DNA of 64,000 nucleotides from assembly GCA_965200175.1 (NCBI GenBank), contig OZ241345.1, positions 3,534,001 through 3,598,000 of the forward strand, in the 5' to 3' direction. The position numbers and the translations under genes were made by a program. This DNA is from Azophilus sp026709365 (GTDB taxonomy: Bacteria > Pseudomonadota > Gammaproteobacteria > Pseudomonadales > Azotimanducaceae). Positions 1 through 8,364 of the stretch are shown one piece after another. How positions within the stretch are numbered: position 1 is the stretch's first letter; each line of letters starts with the position of its first letter. The notes under the pieces were generated by a model. The model was not told the origin of the DNA and searched no databases. It saw only the letters and a list, made by a program, of their open reading frames with translations.

Positions 1-229
1 CCGCATAGGGGGTGTGGGCTAGCCAGAGAACGGCAGCGGGGTCCCCGTCGTCCAAGCGCGGGATTATCCGCGTCTCCAATCGCTCAAAGGGGGCAGCATA
101 AGTGTCACTGAGCGGAAGGGCTTTGCCGAAGGGGCGCACAATCGACGAGTCGTCACCATCAAGTCGCACATCCAACGCAAAGTTGTCGGTATGCTCCGCA
201 AGAAAATCCGTAATCTCGCAAAGAAACCG
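1..229 (-). other. open partial reading frame at the window edge, unidentified
   Basis: Reading right to left from position 229, one frame stays open to the window edge (about 76 codons) and has ordinary acidic protein composition, with segments such as DFLAEHTDNFALDV and LDDGDPAAVLW. There is a stop codon just upstream (230-232) and no ATG. Possible starts are the TTG at 175 or the GTG at 169. I do not recognise the family. It begins where the PIN-toxin reading frame beside it breaks down, so it may be the tail of another gene joined by deletion rather than a complete gene. Confidence 0.35.
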
Positions 230-257
230 CTACGCTTGCATCAACCACCAGCGCCAT
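159..257 (-). pseudogene. N-terminal stump of a PIN-domain (VapC/FitB-type) toxin
   Basis: An ATG at 257, only 5 nt beyond the antitoxin stop, starts a 32-codon frame whose first 11 residues, MALVVDASVAV, are the classic first strand of a PIN ribonuclease with its leading acidic residue (D6). After that the sequence stops resembling PIN domains and terminates at 159, far short of the usual ~130-140 residues. Position and spacing fit the second gene of a fitAB/vapBC operon. I infer that the toxin was destroyed by a deletion or recombination that joined its first codons to unrelated sequence. Confidence 0.55.
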
Positions 258-262
258 TGTCA

Positions 263-511
263 TCAGTGCCCAAAGTCGCGGTCTTCTCGGATTAGCAGTT
301 CGGCGGGCGTGTGCCGGCGGCCCTTTAGCGTATTTCTCAGTTCCGCTGTTCGAGCTAGGAAGGCCGCCCTGCTGGCTAATAGGTCGCGGTTTACCGCGTC
401 AGCAAGAATGTGCCATACCTCGCCTTCGAGCGAGCGATTGTTTCGGTCTGCCCGGAGCTTCAAGTCCCGGACCATATCTTCGTCGGGCAGATTGACAGTG
501 ATTGCTGCCAT
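263..511 (-). CDS. FitA-like ribbon-helix-helix antitoxin
   Basis: An 82-residue protein. It begins MAAITVNLPDED, a ribbon-helix-helix strand followed by an amphipathic helix (residues about 12-45, with the NNRSLEGEVWHIL segment). This pattern is typical of FitA/Phd-like antitoxins that pair with PIN toxins. I chose the ATG at 511 over the upstream in-frame one at 562 because the domain starts exactly there. In the family the N-terminus binds the operator as a dimer and the C-terminal tail plugs the toxin active site. The expected toxin begins 5 nt downstream but is truncated, so this is probably an orphan antitoxin. Confidence 0.7.
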   Translation of the reverse strand: MAAITVNLPDEDMVRDLKLRADRNNRSLEGEVWHILADAVNRDLLASRAAFLARTAELRNTLKGRRHTPAELLIREDRDFGH

Positions 512-792
512 GGTTGGCTCCCTGTGAGCGCCAGTTTTTCGGTAGTGTACCAGCAGCGCCAAGGATACGCCTCACCGAGCACAAGCACGAAAGTCTTTTG
601 GACAAAGCCCATGCGGGCGGCGTTGAGGAAGTTACTGGGATGTGCGCGTTTCGATCTTGCGGATCGCCTCGATGGCCCCGCGGAACGACTGGCCCCTGAC
701 AAGCTCTTAAGGCCACCCTCTTGGCGGGCCGGTCGCCGTTTGCCGCGTCAACAAGATAGTGTCGCAGATCGCCATTTTTCGTTCATGCTAGG

Positions 793-2151
793 ATGATTCG
801 CATGGACGCCAAGGACGCCGATTACGTTGATGATGGCGCCCTGCGGGAGCAGGATGGCGTTCCCTTGCCGGTGTTCCTCGCCGACAAGGACCGAGCGCAG
901 CTTACGGGGCGCGGCCAGCCCTTCTTCTCCGGGCGCGAAAGAGAAATCAATGCCTTTCGGTCCATGGCCAAAGCGCTCTTCCTTGGGCGGCCGGGCAACG
1001 CCACCCTCGTCGTCGAAGGCCCCCCGGGAGCGGGCAAAAGCGCCCTGATGGCCCAGTTCCAGGAAGAGATGCGCACGTTGCCCCCCACCGGGTCGGGGGC
1101 TAGGCGTTGGCTGCCCGTGACGCTCGACGGTGCGCTGGCGATGTCGCCGCAGGCGATCATGTCGGTGGTGGACGGGGCCATCGCCGAACGTCTGGCGCGC
1201 GACCTGATGGACGCCGGTGATGGGGACGAGGAGGCCTCCCACGCCCAGCGCTTGGCCGCGCTGATCGGCAAAGACACCTTGGACAACGCGCGCTCCGTGG
1301 CCCAGGAAATCCTGGACCGCGGCGTCTCAGCAATGGGCTTCGCCATCGGGGGTAGGGAGGTTCCTACGCCATCCACGGTGCTTAAACTTGCCGACTTGCG
1401 GGCGCGGCACTGGTCCGGTTGGCAAATTGTCCTGCTCATCGACGAGGCGCAGGGGATATCCCCTCATGGGCCAGCGGCGGTTGGGGGCACCTTGTCCTCC
1501 ATTCACCAAGGCCTCGTCCAAGTTCCGCTGTCCTTTTGTGCCTTTGGGCTGCCTGGCACGGCGGACGCATTGTCCGACGTGGGCGTCTCCCGCGCCTCCA
1601 TTGGCCACGACCTGACGCTGTCCGGCTTGGACGACCGCGCCTCCCGAATAGCGGTGCGCCGCTGCTTCACCCAGTACGGCGTGACCCATGCGGAGGCTTG
1701 GGAGCGGGCCATCCTCCAGCGCAGCGCCAACTGGCCGCAGCACTTGGCGACTTACTTGCATGCCGCCTTAAGCATCCTGCAGGCCAACGCCCCCTCGCCG
1801 GAGGTCATGGGTGATGCGCGGCGATCTCCGCTCAGCGAGGCCATCGCGTTGGGCGATGCGGGACGGAAGGCGTACTACGGTCGGCGCCTGCGAGGCATGA
1901 CGCGGGACAACCCCTTGTTCCGCGACTACGCTGCCGATTTGGCGGAAGCGCTTCGGGGGGCGGACCGTCCGCCCCTTGAATCAGAGGTCACCCGAAACAT
2001 CATGAGGAGACATGGCGTGTCCGTTGAGGTGGCGGCGGACTTCCTGCGTAAGGCAAAACACCACGGCTTGCTCGAAACTGACGATGAGGGACGGTGCTCC
2101 ATGCCAATCCCGTCCTTTGCCACCCACCTGCTGGGCGAGGCGACACACTAG
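793..2151 (+). CDS. AAA-type ATPase, first of a tandem paralogous pair
   Basis: 452 residues. The region around residues 44-60 (FFSGREREINAF) leads into a Walker A GPPGAGKS at 76-83 and a Walker B IVLLIDEAQ at 212-220. Then comes a FCAFGLPGT segment like the post-Walker B strand of Orc1/Cdc6-like AAA_16 ATPases. The C-terminal ~130 residues (from about NIMRRHGVSV) look like a winged-helix or helical DNA- or protein-binding module. There is no signal peptide or membrane segment. The next gene starts 1 nt after the stop and encodes a close paralogue. The two proteins are nearly identical at both ends but differ strongly in residues ~110-205, between Walker A and Walker B. The function is unknown. 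Its place beside a decayed toxin-antitoxin locus makes an accessory or defence role possible, but that is inference. Confidence 0.8.
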   Translation: MIRMDAKDADYVDDGALREQDGVPLPVFLADKDRAQLTGRGQPFFSGREREINAFRSMAKALFLGRPGNATLVVEGPPGAGKSALMAQFQEEMRTLPPTGSGARRWLPVTLDGALAMSPQAIMSVVDGAIAERLARDLMDAGDGDEEASHAQRLAALIGKDTLDNARSVAQEILDRGVSAMGFAIGGREVPTPSTVLKLADLRARHWSGWQIVLLIDEAQGISPHGPAAVGGTLSSIHQGLVQVPLSFCAFGLPGTADALSDVGVSRASIGHDLTLSGLDDRASRIAVRRCFTQYGVTHAEAWERAILQRSANWPQHLATYLHAALSILQANAPSPEVMGDARRSPLSEAIALGDAGRKAYYGRRLRGMTRDNPLFRDYAADLAEALRGADRPPLESEVTRNIMRRHGVSVEVAADFLRKAKHHGLLETDDEGRCSMPIPSFATHLLGEATH

Positions 2152-2152
2152 A

Positions 2153-3544
2153 ATGAATCACCTTGAGGCTGTGGACGCCAACTACGTCGATGATGGCGCC
2201 CTGCGGGAGCAGGACCGCGTTTCATTGCCGATTTTCCTGGCTGACAAGGACCGGGCGCAGCTCACGGAGCGCGGCCAGCCTTTCTTCTCCGGGCGCGAAA
2301 GGGAAATCAATGCCTTCCGGTCCATTGCCAATGCGCTCTTCCTTGGACGGCCGGGTAACGCCACCCTAGCCGTCGAAGGCCCTCCAGGGGCCGGCAAAAG
2401 CGCCTTGATGGCGCAGTTCCAGGAGGAGATGCGCACCCTGTCGCCCACCGGGTCCGGCGAGCGGCGATGGCTTCCCGTTCTCCTTAACGGCGCCCGTGCG
2501 GAATGCCCGCAGGCCATCGCGCAGGCCGTGGACGAAGCCATCGCCAAGCGTCTGGCCCAAGACTTGATGTCCGCGACAGGGGCTGACAGCACCGACAGGG
2601 AGGAGCGGTTCCGCGCGTTTCTGGGCGAGGGAGGCGCGAAGAGGGCCAAGCAGGGTGTCAGGACCATCGCTGAATCGATGCTGCAACGGGGCTTCAGCGT
2701 GATGGGCTTTCAATTGGGCGCCGCTCCAAGCGGCTTGTTGGAGGACATTGAGGCCGTGTCGGCCAGACGCTCCCATCATTGGAACGAGTGGCAGATCATC
2801 CTGCTCATCGATGAGGCGCAGGGCATCTCCGGGCAAGTTCCGGGAGCGGTTCCGGGCACCCTCTCCTCCATCCACCAGGGGATGGTCTCCGCCCCCCTGT
2901 CGTTTTGCGCCTTCGGCCTGCCGGGCACTTGGGACGCCCTAGGCGATGTGGGCATTTCCCGCGCTTCCGTCGGCCACGATTTGCCGCTGGCTGGTCTGGA
3001 CGACCGCGCCGCCGGCATGGCGGTGGAACGCTGCTTCGCACGCTTCGGAGTGACGCATGGCGGAGCATGGCAGGCCACCATCCTGGAGCGCAGCGGCCAC
3101 TGGCCGCAGCACTTGGCGACCTACCTGCATGCTGCCTTGACCGTTCTGAAGTCCAATGCGCCCTCCGCGGAAGTCATGGGCGATGCGCGGCGTTCCCCGC
3201 TCACCGAGGCCATTGCATTGGGCGATGCGGGACGCAAGGCGTATTACGGGCGAAGGCTGCAAAGCCTGACGCGGGACAACCCCCTGTTCCGCGACTACGC
3301 GACCGATCTGGCCGAGAAACTCCAAAGGACGGACCGTCCGCCGCTCGAATCGGAGATAACCCGCAACATCATGGAGAGGCACGGCATCTCCGTTGAGTCG
3401 GCGGCGGGTTTTCTGCGCAAGGCGAAGCATAGCGGCCTGCTCGACACTGACGATGAGGGCCGGTGCTCGATGCCGATCCCGTCCTTTGCCAAACACCTGC
3501 TGGGCGAGGCGTCGCGGAGCCCGAACAGGCCCGAGACCGCCTAG
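2153..3544 (+). CDS. AAA-type ATPase, second of a tandem paralogous pair
   Basis: 463 residues starting at the ATG at 2153, one base past the previous stop. The frame is open further upstream, but that part lies in the other gene's coding sequence. Walker A GPPGAGKS lies at 76-83, Walker B IILLIDEAQ about three residues later than in the sister protein. By eye about three quarters of positions match gene 1, with long identical blocks at the N-terminus (YVDDGALREQD), around FCAFGLPGT and in the last 100 residues, against a divergent middle. A short tail (RSPNRPETA) is unique to this copy. Such a tandem pair could form a hetero-oligomer or two specificities on one chassis. No function is assigned. 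Confidence 0.8.
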   Translation: MNHLEAVDANYVDDGALREQDRVSLPIFLADKDRAQLTERGQPFFSGREREINAFRSIANALFLGRPGNATLAVEGPPGAGKSALMAQFQEEMRTLSPTGSGERRWLPVLLNGARAECPQAIAQAVDEAIAKRLAQDLMSATGADSTDREERFRAFLGEGGAKRAKQGVRTIAESMLQRGFSVMGFQLGAAPSGLLEDIEAVSARRSHHWNEWQIILLIDEAQGISGQVPGAVPGTLSSIHQGMVSAPLSFCAFGLPGTWDALGDVGISRASVGHDLPLAGLDDRAAGMAVERCFARFGVTHGGAWQATILERSGHWPQHLATYLHAALTVLKSNAPSAEVMGDARRSPLTEAIALGDAGRKAYYGRRLQSLTRDNPLFRDYATDLAEKLQRTDRPPLESEITRNIMERHGISVESAAGFLRKAKHSGLLDTDDEGRCSMPIPSFAKHLLGEASRSPNRPETA

Positions 3545-3640
3545 CGGCGAAACGCTCACCGGCCGTCGCCGTCCCGGTTGCCCGATGCCCGTCCCCTAAA
3601 CCCCAGAGCCTCCCACCTCGCCACACCGCACCGCGCAGAG

Positions 3641-3732
3641 ATTCAGAAACCCACCGAAATCCACCCCCATCAATCTGCGCGGAGTTTCGCGTAGCGAAAC
3701 TCCATCCGCCTCTCGCCCTCTGGGCGAGAGGC
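3641..3732 (+). repeat. family A two-hairpin repeat, copy 1
   Basis: Hairpin 1 is GGAGTTTCGC-gta-GCGAAACTCC at 3681-3703. Hairpin 2 is GCCTCTCGCCC-tct-GGGCGAGAGGC at 3708-3732. The left part (TTCAGAAAC, about 3642) is shared with other copies. It lies between the ATPase pair and lptM. Other copies: 14834-14975, 24245-24288, 47780-47868, 47871-47958, 56542-56683 and 61184-61219. Confidence 0.85.
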
Positions 3733-3796
3733 GCTTGCGCCATCCGCACCCCGACCATTAAAGTCTCCGCCAATTCCTAAGCAGCGGTGGCTTGAC

Positions 3797-3922
3797 GTGC
3801 GTTGGTTGCTCATTGCCTTGGCTCTGTCGCTGGTGGCCACCTGCGGCCAGAAAGGCCCTCTCTACTTGCCCGGCGAGGAATCCGCGCTGGCCCCGGCCGA
3901 GCCGCGCCAGAGAGCGATCTAG
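3797..3922 (+). CDS. lptM: LptM (YifL)-type small lipoprotein
   Basis: A 41-residue lipoprotein starting at GTG 3797: a short hydrophobic leader (WLLIALALSLVA) is followed by C16 and the family hallmark CGQKGPLYLP. LptM is known in Enterobacteria to help LptD mature and form its disulfides in the outer membrane. It commonly sits directly upstream of lysA, as here. Its TAG stop shares a base with the lysA GTG start (TAGTG), so translation is probably coupled. The lipobox is slightly degenerate (VATC). Confidence 0.8.
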   Translation: MRWLLIALALSLVATCGQKGPLYLPGEESALAPAEPRQRAI

Positions 3923-5184
3923 TGGCCTTCCAGCATCAAGGCGGAGCGCTTTGCGCCGGCCCGGTTTCGCTCGCCGACATCGCCGAAGCCGTGGGCACGC
4001 CCACCTACGTCTATTCAGCGGACGCCATCCGCGCCCAATACCGGCGGCTGGCGGCGGCATTCGCCGACGTCCGCGCCGAAATCTGCTATGCGGTCAAGGC
4101 CAACTCCAACCTCGGCGTGCTGCGCCTAGTGAACGAACTCGGCGCCGGCTTCGACATCGTCTCCGGCGGCGAACTGCAGCGCGTCATCGCAGCCGGGGCG
4201 CTTCCTGAAACCGTGGTGTTTTCCGGGGTGGGCAAGTCCGAGGCCGAAATCAACTTGGGCCTCAAGCTGGGCATCCGCTGCTTCAATGTGGAAAGCGCCG
4301 CCGAACTGCAGCGCATCGCTCGCCAAGCGGAACGGCTACAACGGATCGCTCCCGTGGCGCTGCGCGTCAATCCCGACGTGGACGCCCACACCCACCCCTA
4401 CATCGCCACGGGCCTCAAGGAGAACAAGTTCGGCGTCGAGGCCCGCGAAGCGGCTGAGCTGCTGGCTGAAGCCGAGCGCCACCCTTGGCTTGCAGCCTCG
4501 GGCCTCGCCTGCCACATCGGCTCCCAAATCGAGCAAGTGGAACCCTATCTGGCGGCCTTGGACCGGCTGCTCGAACTCCTCGACGAATTGCAGGCATCAG
4601 GAATGCAACTCGGCCACATCGACATTGGCGGCGGCTTCGGGGTCACCTATCGGGACGAGGCGCCGTTCGAGCCGCGGCAGTTGGCCGCCGCCGTGAAGGC
4701 GCGCCTCGGCGACCGGCCGCAAACCCTGGTTCTTGAACCCGGCCGTTTCCTGACCGCCAACGCCGGCGTGCTGCTCACTAGGGTCGAATATCTCAAGCCG
4801 GGCAAGCAGGACGGACAGCGCAGCTTCGCCGTGGTGGACGCCGCCATGAACGACCTGTTGCGGCCCGCCCTTTACCAGGCCTGGCATCGCGTGGAACGGG
4901 TGCTGCCGGCTGGCGACGGTGCCCTGAACGCCTGCTGGGACATCGTCGGCCCGATTTGCGAAAGCGGGGACTTCCTGGCGCGGCAGCGGAAGCTGGCCCT
5001 AGCATCGGGCGATCTGCTGGCGGTGGGTTCGGCAGGCGCCTACGGGATGGCGCAGAGCTCCAACTACAACGCTCGGGGCCGGCCTGCGGAAGTGCTGGTG
5101 GAGGGCGACCGCTTTCGCGTGGTGCGCCGCCGTGAGCACATCAACGACCAATTGGCCCTGGAACGGATCGACGCCGATGGGTGA
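3922..5184 (+). CDS. lysA: diaminopimelate decarboxylase
   Basis: 420 residues, the usual length for LysA, from GTG 3922 overlapping the lptM stop. It catalyses the last step of lysine synthesis, PLP-dependent decarboxylation of meso-diaminopimelate. Visible signatures are the Schiff-base lysine in ICYAVKANSN, the glycine-rich phosphate site HIDIGGGFG, the catalytic CESGD near residue 335, and the C-terminal GAYGMAQSSNYN. The barrel domain is N-terminal, followed by a beta domain. The gene overlaps dapF by 8 nt (ATGGGTGA), so the two diaminopimelate genes are one transcription and translation unit. The frame is open upstream to 3802, but that part overlaps lptM and matches nothing in LysA. 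Confidence 0.95.
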   Translation: MAFQHQGGALCAGPVSLADIAEAVGTPTYVYSADAIRAQYRRLAAAFADVRAEICYAVKANSNLGVLRLVNELGAGFDIVSGGELQRVIAAGALPETVVFSGVGKSEAEINLGLKLGIRCFNVESAAELQRIARQAERLQRIAPVALRVNPDVDAHTHPYIATGLKENKFGVEAREAAELLAEAERHPWLAASGLACHIGSQIEQVEPYLAALDRLLELLDELQASGMQLGHIDIGGGFGVTYRDEAPFEPRQLAAAVKARLGDRPQTLVLEPGRFLTANAGVLLTRVEYLKPGKQDGQRSFAVVDAAMNDLLRPALYQAWHRVERVLPAGDGALNACWDIVGPICESGDFLARQRKLALASGDLLAVGSAGAYGMAQSSNYNARGRPAEVLVEGDRFRVVRRREHINDQLALERIDADG

Positions 5185-6031
5185 ACCGCTCCGATTCGCC
5201 AAGATGCACGGTCTTGGCAACGACTTCATGGTCATCGACCTAGTGACCCAGGACTTTCGGCTGACGCCGCCGCTGATCCGTCGCTGGGCGGATCGCAAGA
5301 CCGGCATCGGCTTCGACCAGCTGCTGGCCGTGGAGCCGCCGACGGCCCCGGACGTGGACTTCGACTACCGCATCTTCAATGCCGATGGCAGCCCCGCCGA
5401 ACAGTGCGGCAATGGGGCGCGCTGCATCGTGCGCTTCATTCACGACCGGCAGTTGAGCTTCAAGCCCAGTCTGAACTTGAGCGCTGATGGCGGCCGAGTG
5501 AGCGGCGCACTGGCCGGTCGCGATGTGGAAATCGAGCTTCAGGCGCCGGCAACGGATCCGGAAGAGGTGCCGTTCAGGGCGGATCAGGACGCCGTCTCGC
5601 CGACGCAGCGAACGGGGGTTTGGCGCGTCAACACCGCCAACGGCGGCATGGACGTCACGCCCGTATCCGTAGGCAACCCGCATGGCGTGATCTTTGTCGA
5701 TCGCATCTCCGCCGCGCCTGTGGCTGAGGCGGGCGGCGAAATCAGCCGCCATCCCTGCTTCCCCGAGGGCGCCAACATCGGCTTCTGCGAGATTGTCGAT
5801 CCGGGCTACGTGCGGCTGCGCGTCCATGAACGGGGCGTGGGGGAAACCCGGGCCTGCGGCACCGGCGCCTGCGCTGCCGTCGTGGCCGGCCGCCTGCATG
5901 GCTGGCTCGACCCGCAGGTCAAGGTGTCCCTGCCCGGCGGCAAAGTGTGGGTCCACTGGCAGGGCGCGGGGGCGCCCGTTAAAATGGCCGGTGCCGCCAC
6001 CTTGGTGTTTGAAGGCAGCCTCAGCTTGTGA
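5177..6031 (+). CDS. dapF: diaminopimelate epimerase
   Basis: 284 residues, starting at the ATG that overlaps the lysA stop. DapF interconverts LL- and meso-diaminopimelate by a two-cysteine mechanism. The paired cysteines are seen in CGNGARC (about residue 77) and in TRACGTGAC near residue 230. The start MGEPLRFAKMHGLGNDF matches the family N-terminus. It supplies meso-DAP for peptidoglycan and for LysA immediately upstream, and is followed, with a 4-nt GTGA overlap, by the DUF484 gene, as in the Escherichia dapF-yigA-xerC-yigB order. Confidence 0.95.
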   Translation: MGEPLRFAKMHGLGNDFMVIDLVTQDFRLTPPLIRRWADRKTGIGFDQLLAVEPPTAPDVDFDYRIFNADGSPAEQCGNGARCIVRFIHDRQLSFKPSLNLSADGGRVSGALAGRDVEIELQAPATDPEEVPFRADQDAVSPTQRTGVWRVNTANGGMDVTPVSVGNPHGVIFVDRISAAPVAEAGGEISRHPCFPEGANIGFCEIVDPGYVRLRVHERGVGETRACGTGACAAVVAGRLHGWLDPQVKVSLPGGKVWVHWQGAGAPVKMAGAATLVFEGSLSL

Positions 6032-6696
6032 GTGAGCCCAAACTGGTTGAAGTCGTCGAACAACAGGTCATCGACTACCTCAGACGCTATCCCGACTTCT
6101 TCCAAACCCACCCCGCCCTGCTCTCCGAATTGGCGTTGCCGCATCGATCCGGGGGGGCCGTTTCGCTGATCGAACGGCAGGTCCAAGTGCTCCGGGAGCG
6201 CAACATTCGAGTGCTTCGACAGCTCAACGACCTCATCGAAACCGCCCGCGCCAACGATGGCCTGTTCGCCAAAACCCGCTCCCTGACCTTGGCGCTGCTC
6301 GACGTATCGAGCTGGCACGAACTGAACGAGGCGCTGGCCACCCATCTGCTGGTGGACTTCGATGCGGACTTCGTCTGCTGCCATCTGCTGCGCGACCACC
6401 TGCACCTCGACCACCTGCGCGGCCACGCCGACGCCCTCCCCACCGCCGGCCTGGTCCACAGTTCGCAACCGCTTTGCTCAACCTTGCGGGCCCACGAACT
6501 TAAGGCCGTGTTCCCGGTTCAGGGCCATGACGCGGACGGCAGCGCCGTGCTGCTGCCGTTGGCGTTGAAGGCCGGTGACGGCTGCCTGGCCGTGGGCAGC
6601 CGCCGGCCGGACCACTTCTCCTCGGACATGGACACCCTGTTCATCGGCTACATCGGCGATGTGCTGGCGCGCATCATCGATCACCTGGTTTCCTGA
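6028..6696 (+). CDS. DUF484 family protein (YigA-like)
   Basis: 222 residues from GTG 6028, whose first four bases contain the dapF stop. The N-terminus (VIDYLRRYPDFFQTHPALL) is the standard DUF484 opening, followed by a coiled-coil stretch and a GAF-like domain ending LFIGYIGDVLARIIDHL. The family lies between dapF and xerC in many gammaproteobacteria and has no firmly established biochemical role. Its conserved place suggests a link to chromosome processing or cell-wall growth, which is inference only. Confidence 0.9.
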   Translation: MSEPKLVEVVEQQVIDYLRRYPDFFQTHPALLSELALPHRSGGAVSLIERQVQVLRERNIRVLRQLNDLIETARANDGLFAKTRSLTLALLDVSSWHELNEALATHLLVDFDADFVCCHLLRDHLHLDHLRGHADALPTAGLVHSSQPLCSTLRAHELKAVFPVQGHDADGSAVLLPLALKAGDGCLAVGSRRPDHFSSDMDTLFIGYIGDVLARIIDHLVS

Positions 6697-6756
6697 TTGC
6701 CGGACGGGGTGGCAATTGAGTCAGGCTTGCGCCCGGCGACCGCTTAGTTGGGACTG

Positions 6757-7635
6757 ATGATGGATGCGCATCTGCAGGGCTTTCTGGATTACCTGACCTA
6801 CGAAAAGCGCTATTCAGCCCATACGCTGAAGGCCTATCGGCGCGACATCAAGCGCTTCGCGGCCGTCAACGGGGAGGCTTGGGGCGAGATCAGGCCCAAT
6901 CAGGTGTCCTCAATGGTGGCCCAGCTGCGCCGTGAAGGCTTGAGCGCCGCAACCTGCCAACGCCTGCTCTCCAGCCTGCGCAGCTTCTTCCGCTACCTGG
7001 AGAAGCAGGGGGTGGTGAACGCCAATCCGGTGGCCGGCGTCCGCTCCCCCAAACGCGGCAGCCGGCTGCCCGGCACCTTGGACGCCGACCTGACCGCCAA
7101 GCTCTTCGACTCAGAGCCCGGCAATGCGTTGGATCGGCGCGACCTGGCGATGATCGAACTGCTCTACGGCAGCGGCATTCGCTTAAGCGAGCTCGTTCGC
7201 ATCGACCGCCAAGACCTCGACTTGGCCAACGGCATGGTTCGGGTCACGGGCAAAGGTGAGAAGACCCGCATCGTGCCTTTGGGGCGACAGTCGATTGCGG
7301 CCATCGAGTCCTATCTGGCCACCCGCTCGGGGGTCGAGCCCGACGCAGCGCTGTTCGTCACCCGCACCGGCAAGCGGATCAGCCCGCGCGCCGTCCAACA
7401 GCGCATCAAGCGTTGGGGACAAGCCCGGCTGGGCAGCAACGTGCTGCATCCGCACCTGTTGCGGCACAGCTTCGCCAGCCACGTTCTCGAATCGTCCGGC
7501 GACCTGCGCGCCGTGCAGGAAATGCTCGGCCACGCTGACATCGCCACCACGCAAATCTACACGCACCTGGATTTCCAGCATCTGGCCAAGGTCTATGACG
7601 CCGCCCACCCCCGAGCGGAAAAGCAAACGGATTGA
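6757..7635 (+). CDS. xerC: tyrosine recombinase XerC
   Basis: About 292 residues. The frame is open from TTG 6748; ATG 6757 or 6760 fits better. The N-terminal SAM-like core-binding domain (LDYLTYEKRYSAHTLKAY) is followed by the catalytic domain with the tyrosine-recombinase set: R in GSGIRLSEL, K in GKGEKTRIVPL, HxxR in HLLRHSFASH, H in LGHADIATTQ, and the nucleophile Y in IYTHLD. XerC with XerD resolves chromosome dimers at dif. Placement downstream of dapF/DUF484 and upstream of a YigB phosphatase supports XerC rather than a mobile-element integrase. Confidence 0.95.
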   Translation: MMDAHLQGFLDYLTYEKRYSAHTLKAYRRDIKRFAAVNGEAWGEIRPNQVSSMVAQLRREGLSAATCQRLLSSLRSFFRYLEKQGVVNANPVAGVRSPKRGSRLPGTLDADLTAKLFDSEPGNALDRRDLAMIELLYGSGIRLSELVRIDRQDLDLANGMVRVTGKGEKTRIVPLGRQSIAAIESYLATRSGVEPDAALFVTRTGKRISPRAVQQRIKRWGQARLGSNVLHPHLLRHSFASHVLESSGDLRAVQEMLGHADIATTQIYTHLDFQHLAKVYDAAHPRAEKQTD

Positions 7636-7641
7636 CGGCCC

Positions 7642-8364
7642 ATGCCCCGCCTGCGCGTCATCACCTTTGACTTGGACAATACGCTATGGAACGTGCGCAC
7701 GGTGATTGGCGGTGCGGAGCGGCGCTTGGTCGCCTGGCTTGAAGCGGAGCTTCCGGCCGCGGCGGCGGTCTATCGAAACACCTCTGACCTCATGGCCATG
7801 CGCGGCCGTCTGGTTGAGGAGCAGCCGCAACTGGCGCACGACATTTCCGGTCTGCGAGTGGCCATTCTCCAGCAGGTGATGCGTCGGTCGGGATACCGGG
7901 AGGCCCAAGCCCGGCAGTTGGCGGCACGGGCTTTCGAGGTGCTCATCGAGGCGCGCCACGACATCGAGTTCTTCGACGGCGCCTTCGGTGCCCTGGGCAG
8001 CCTGTCGCGCCGCTATGCGCTGGGCTCCCTCACCAACGGCAACGCCGATCCCAAGCGGCTGAAGCTCGACCGCTACTTCTCCTTCAGCTTCTGCGCCGCT
8101 GACGTGGGCGCCAGCAAGCCGGCCCCGGAGCTGTTTGAGGCGGCGCTGCGCCACACCGGCGCGGCACCCCACGAGGTGGCGCACATCGGCGACCACCCCA
8201 TTGACGACATCGCCGGCGCCGCCGACCTGGGGCTGCACACCATCTGGTTCAACGGCCCTGTTCAGCAGTCCATGCGGGAGGAGCCCGCGATTGCCCCGGC
8301 CACGGTCGAGATAACCCATCTCGATGAATTGGTCGATGCGGTGGAGCGGATTGAGGCGCTTTAG
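7642..8364 (+). CDS. yigB: HAD-family phosphatase, YigB-like
   Basis: 240 residues. The HAD nucleophile motif FDLDNTLWN lies at residues about 9-17, motif II around GSLTNGN, motif III Lys in ASKPAPELF, and motif IV GDHPIDDIAGA. YigB of Escherichia dephosphorylates 5-amino-6-(5-phosphoribitylamino)uracil in riboflavin synthesis and occupies this same place after xerC; the assignment rests on that synteny and the HAD motifs. It starts 6 nt after the xerC stop. Its last codons overlap the end of convergent thrC by 4 nt. Confidence 0.85.
   Translation: MPRLRVITFDLDNTLWNVRTVIGGAERRLVAWLEAELPAAAAVYRNTSDLMAMRGRLVEEQPQLAHDISGLRVAILQQVMRRSGYREAQARQLAARAFEVLIEARHDIEFFDGAFGALGSLSRRYALGSLTNGNADPKRLKLDRYFSFSFCAADVGASKPAPELFEAALRHTGAAPHEVAHIGDHPIDDIAGAADLGLHTIWFNGPVQQSMREEPAIAPATVEITHLDELVDAVERIEAL

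Noticed and set aside
600..790. Short minus-strand frames with protein-like stretches such as RGQSFRGAIEAIRKIE
   Set aside because: Interrupted by stops and shorter than 30 codons; probably a decayed toxin-antitoxin relic, but too little to annotate.
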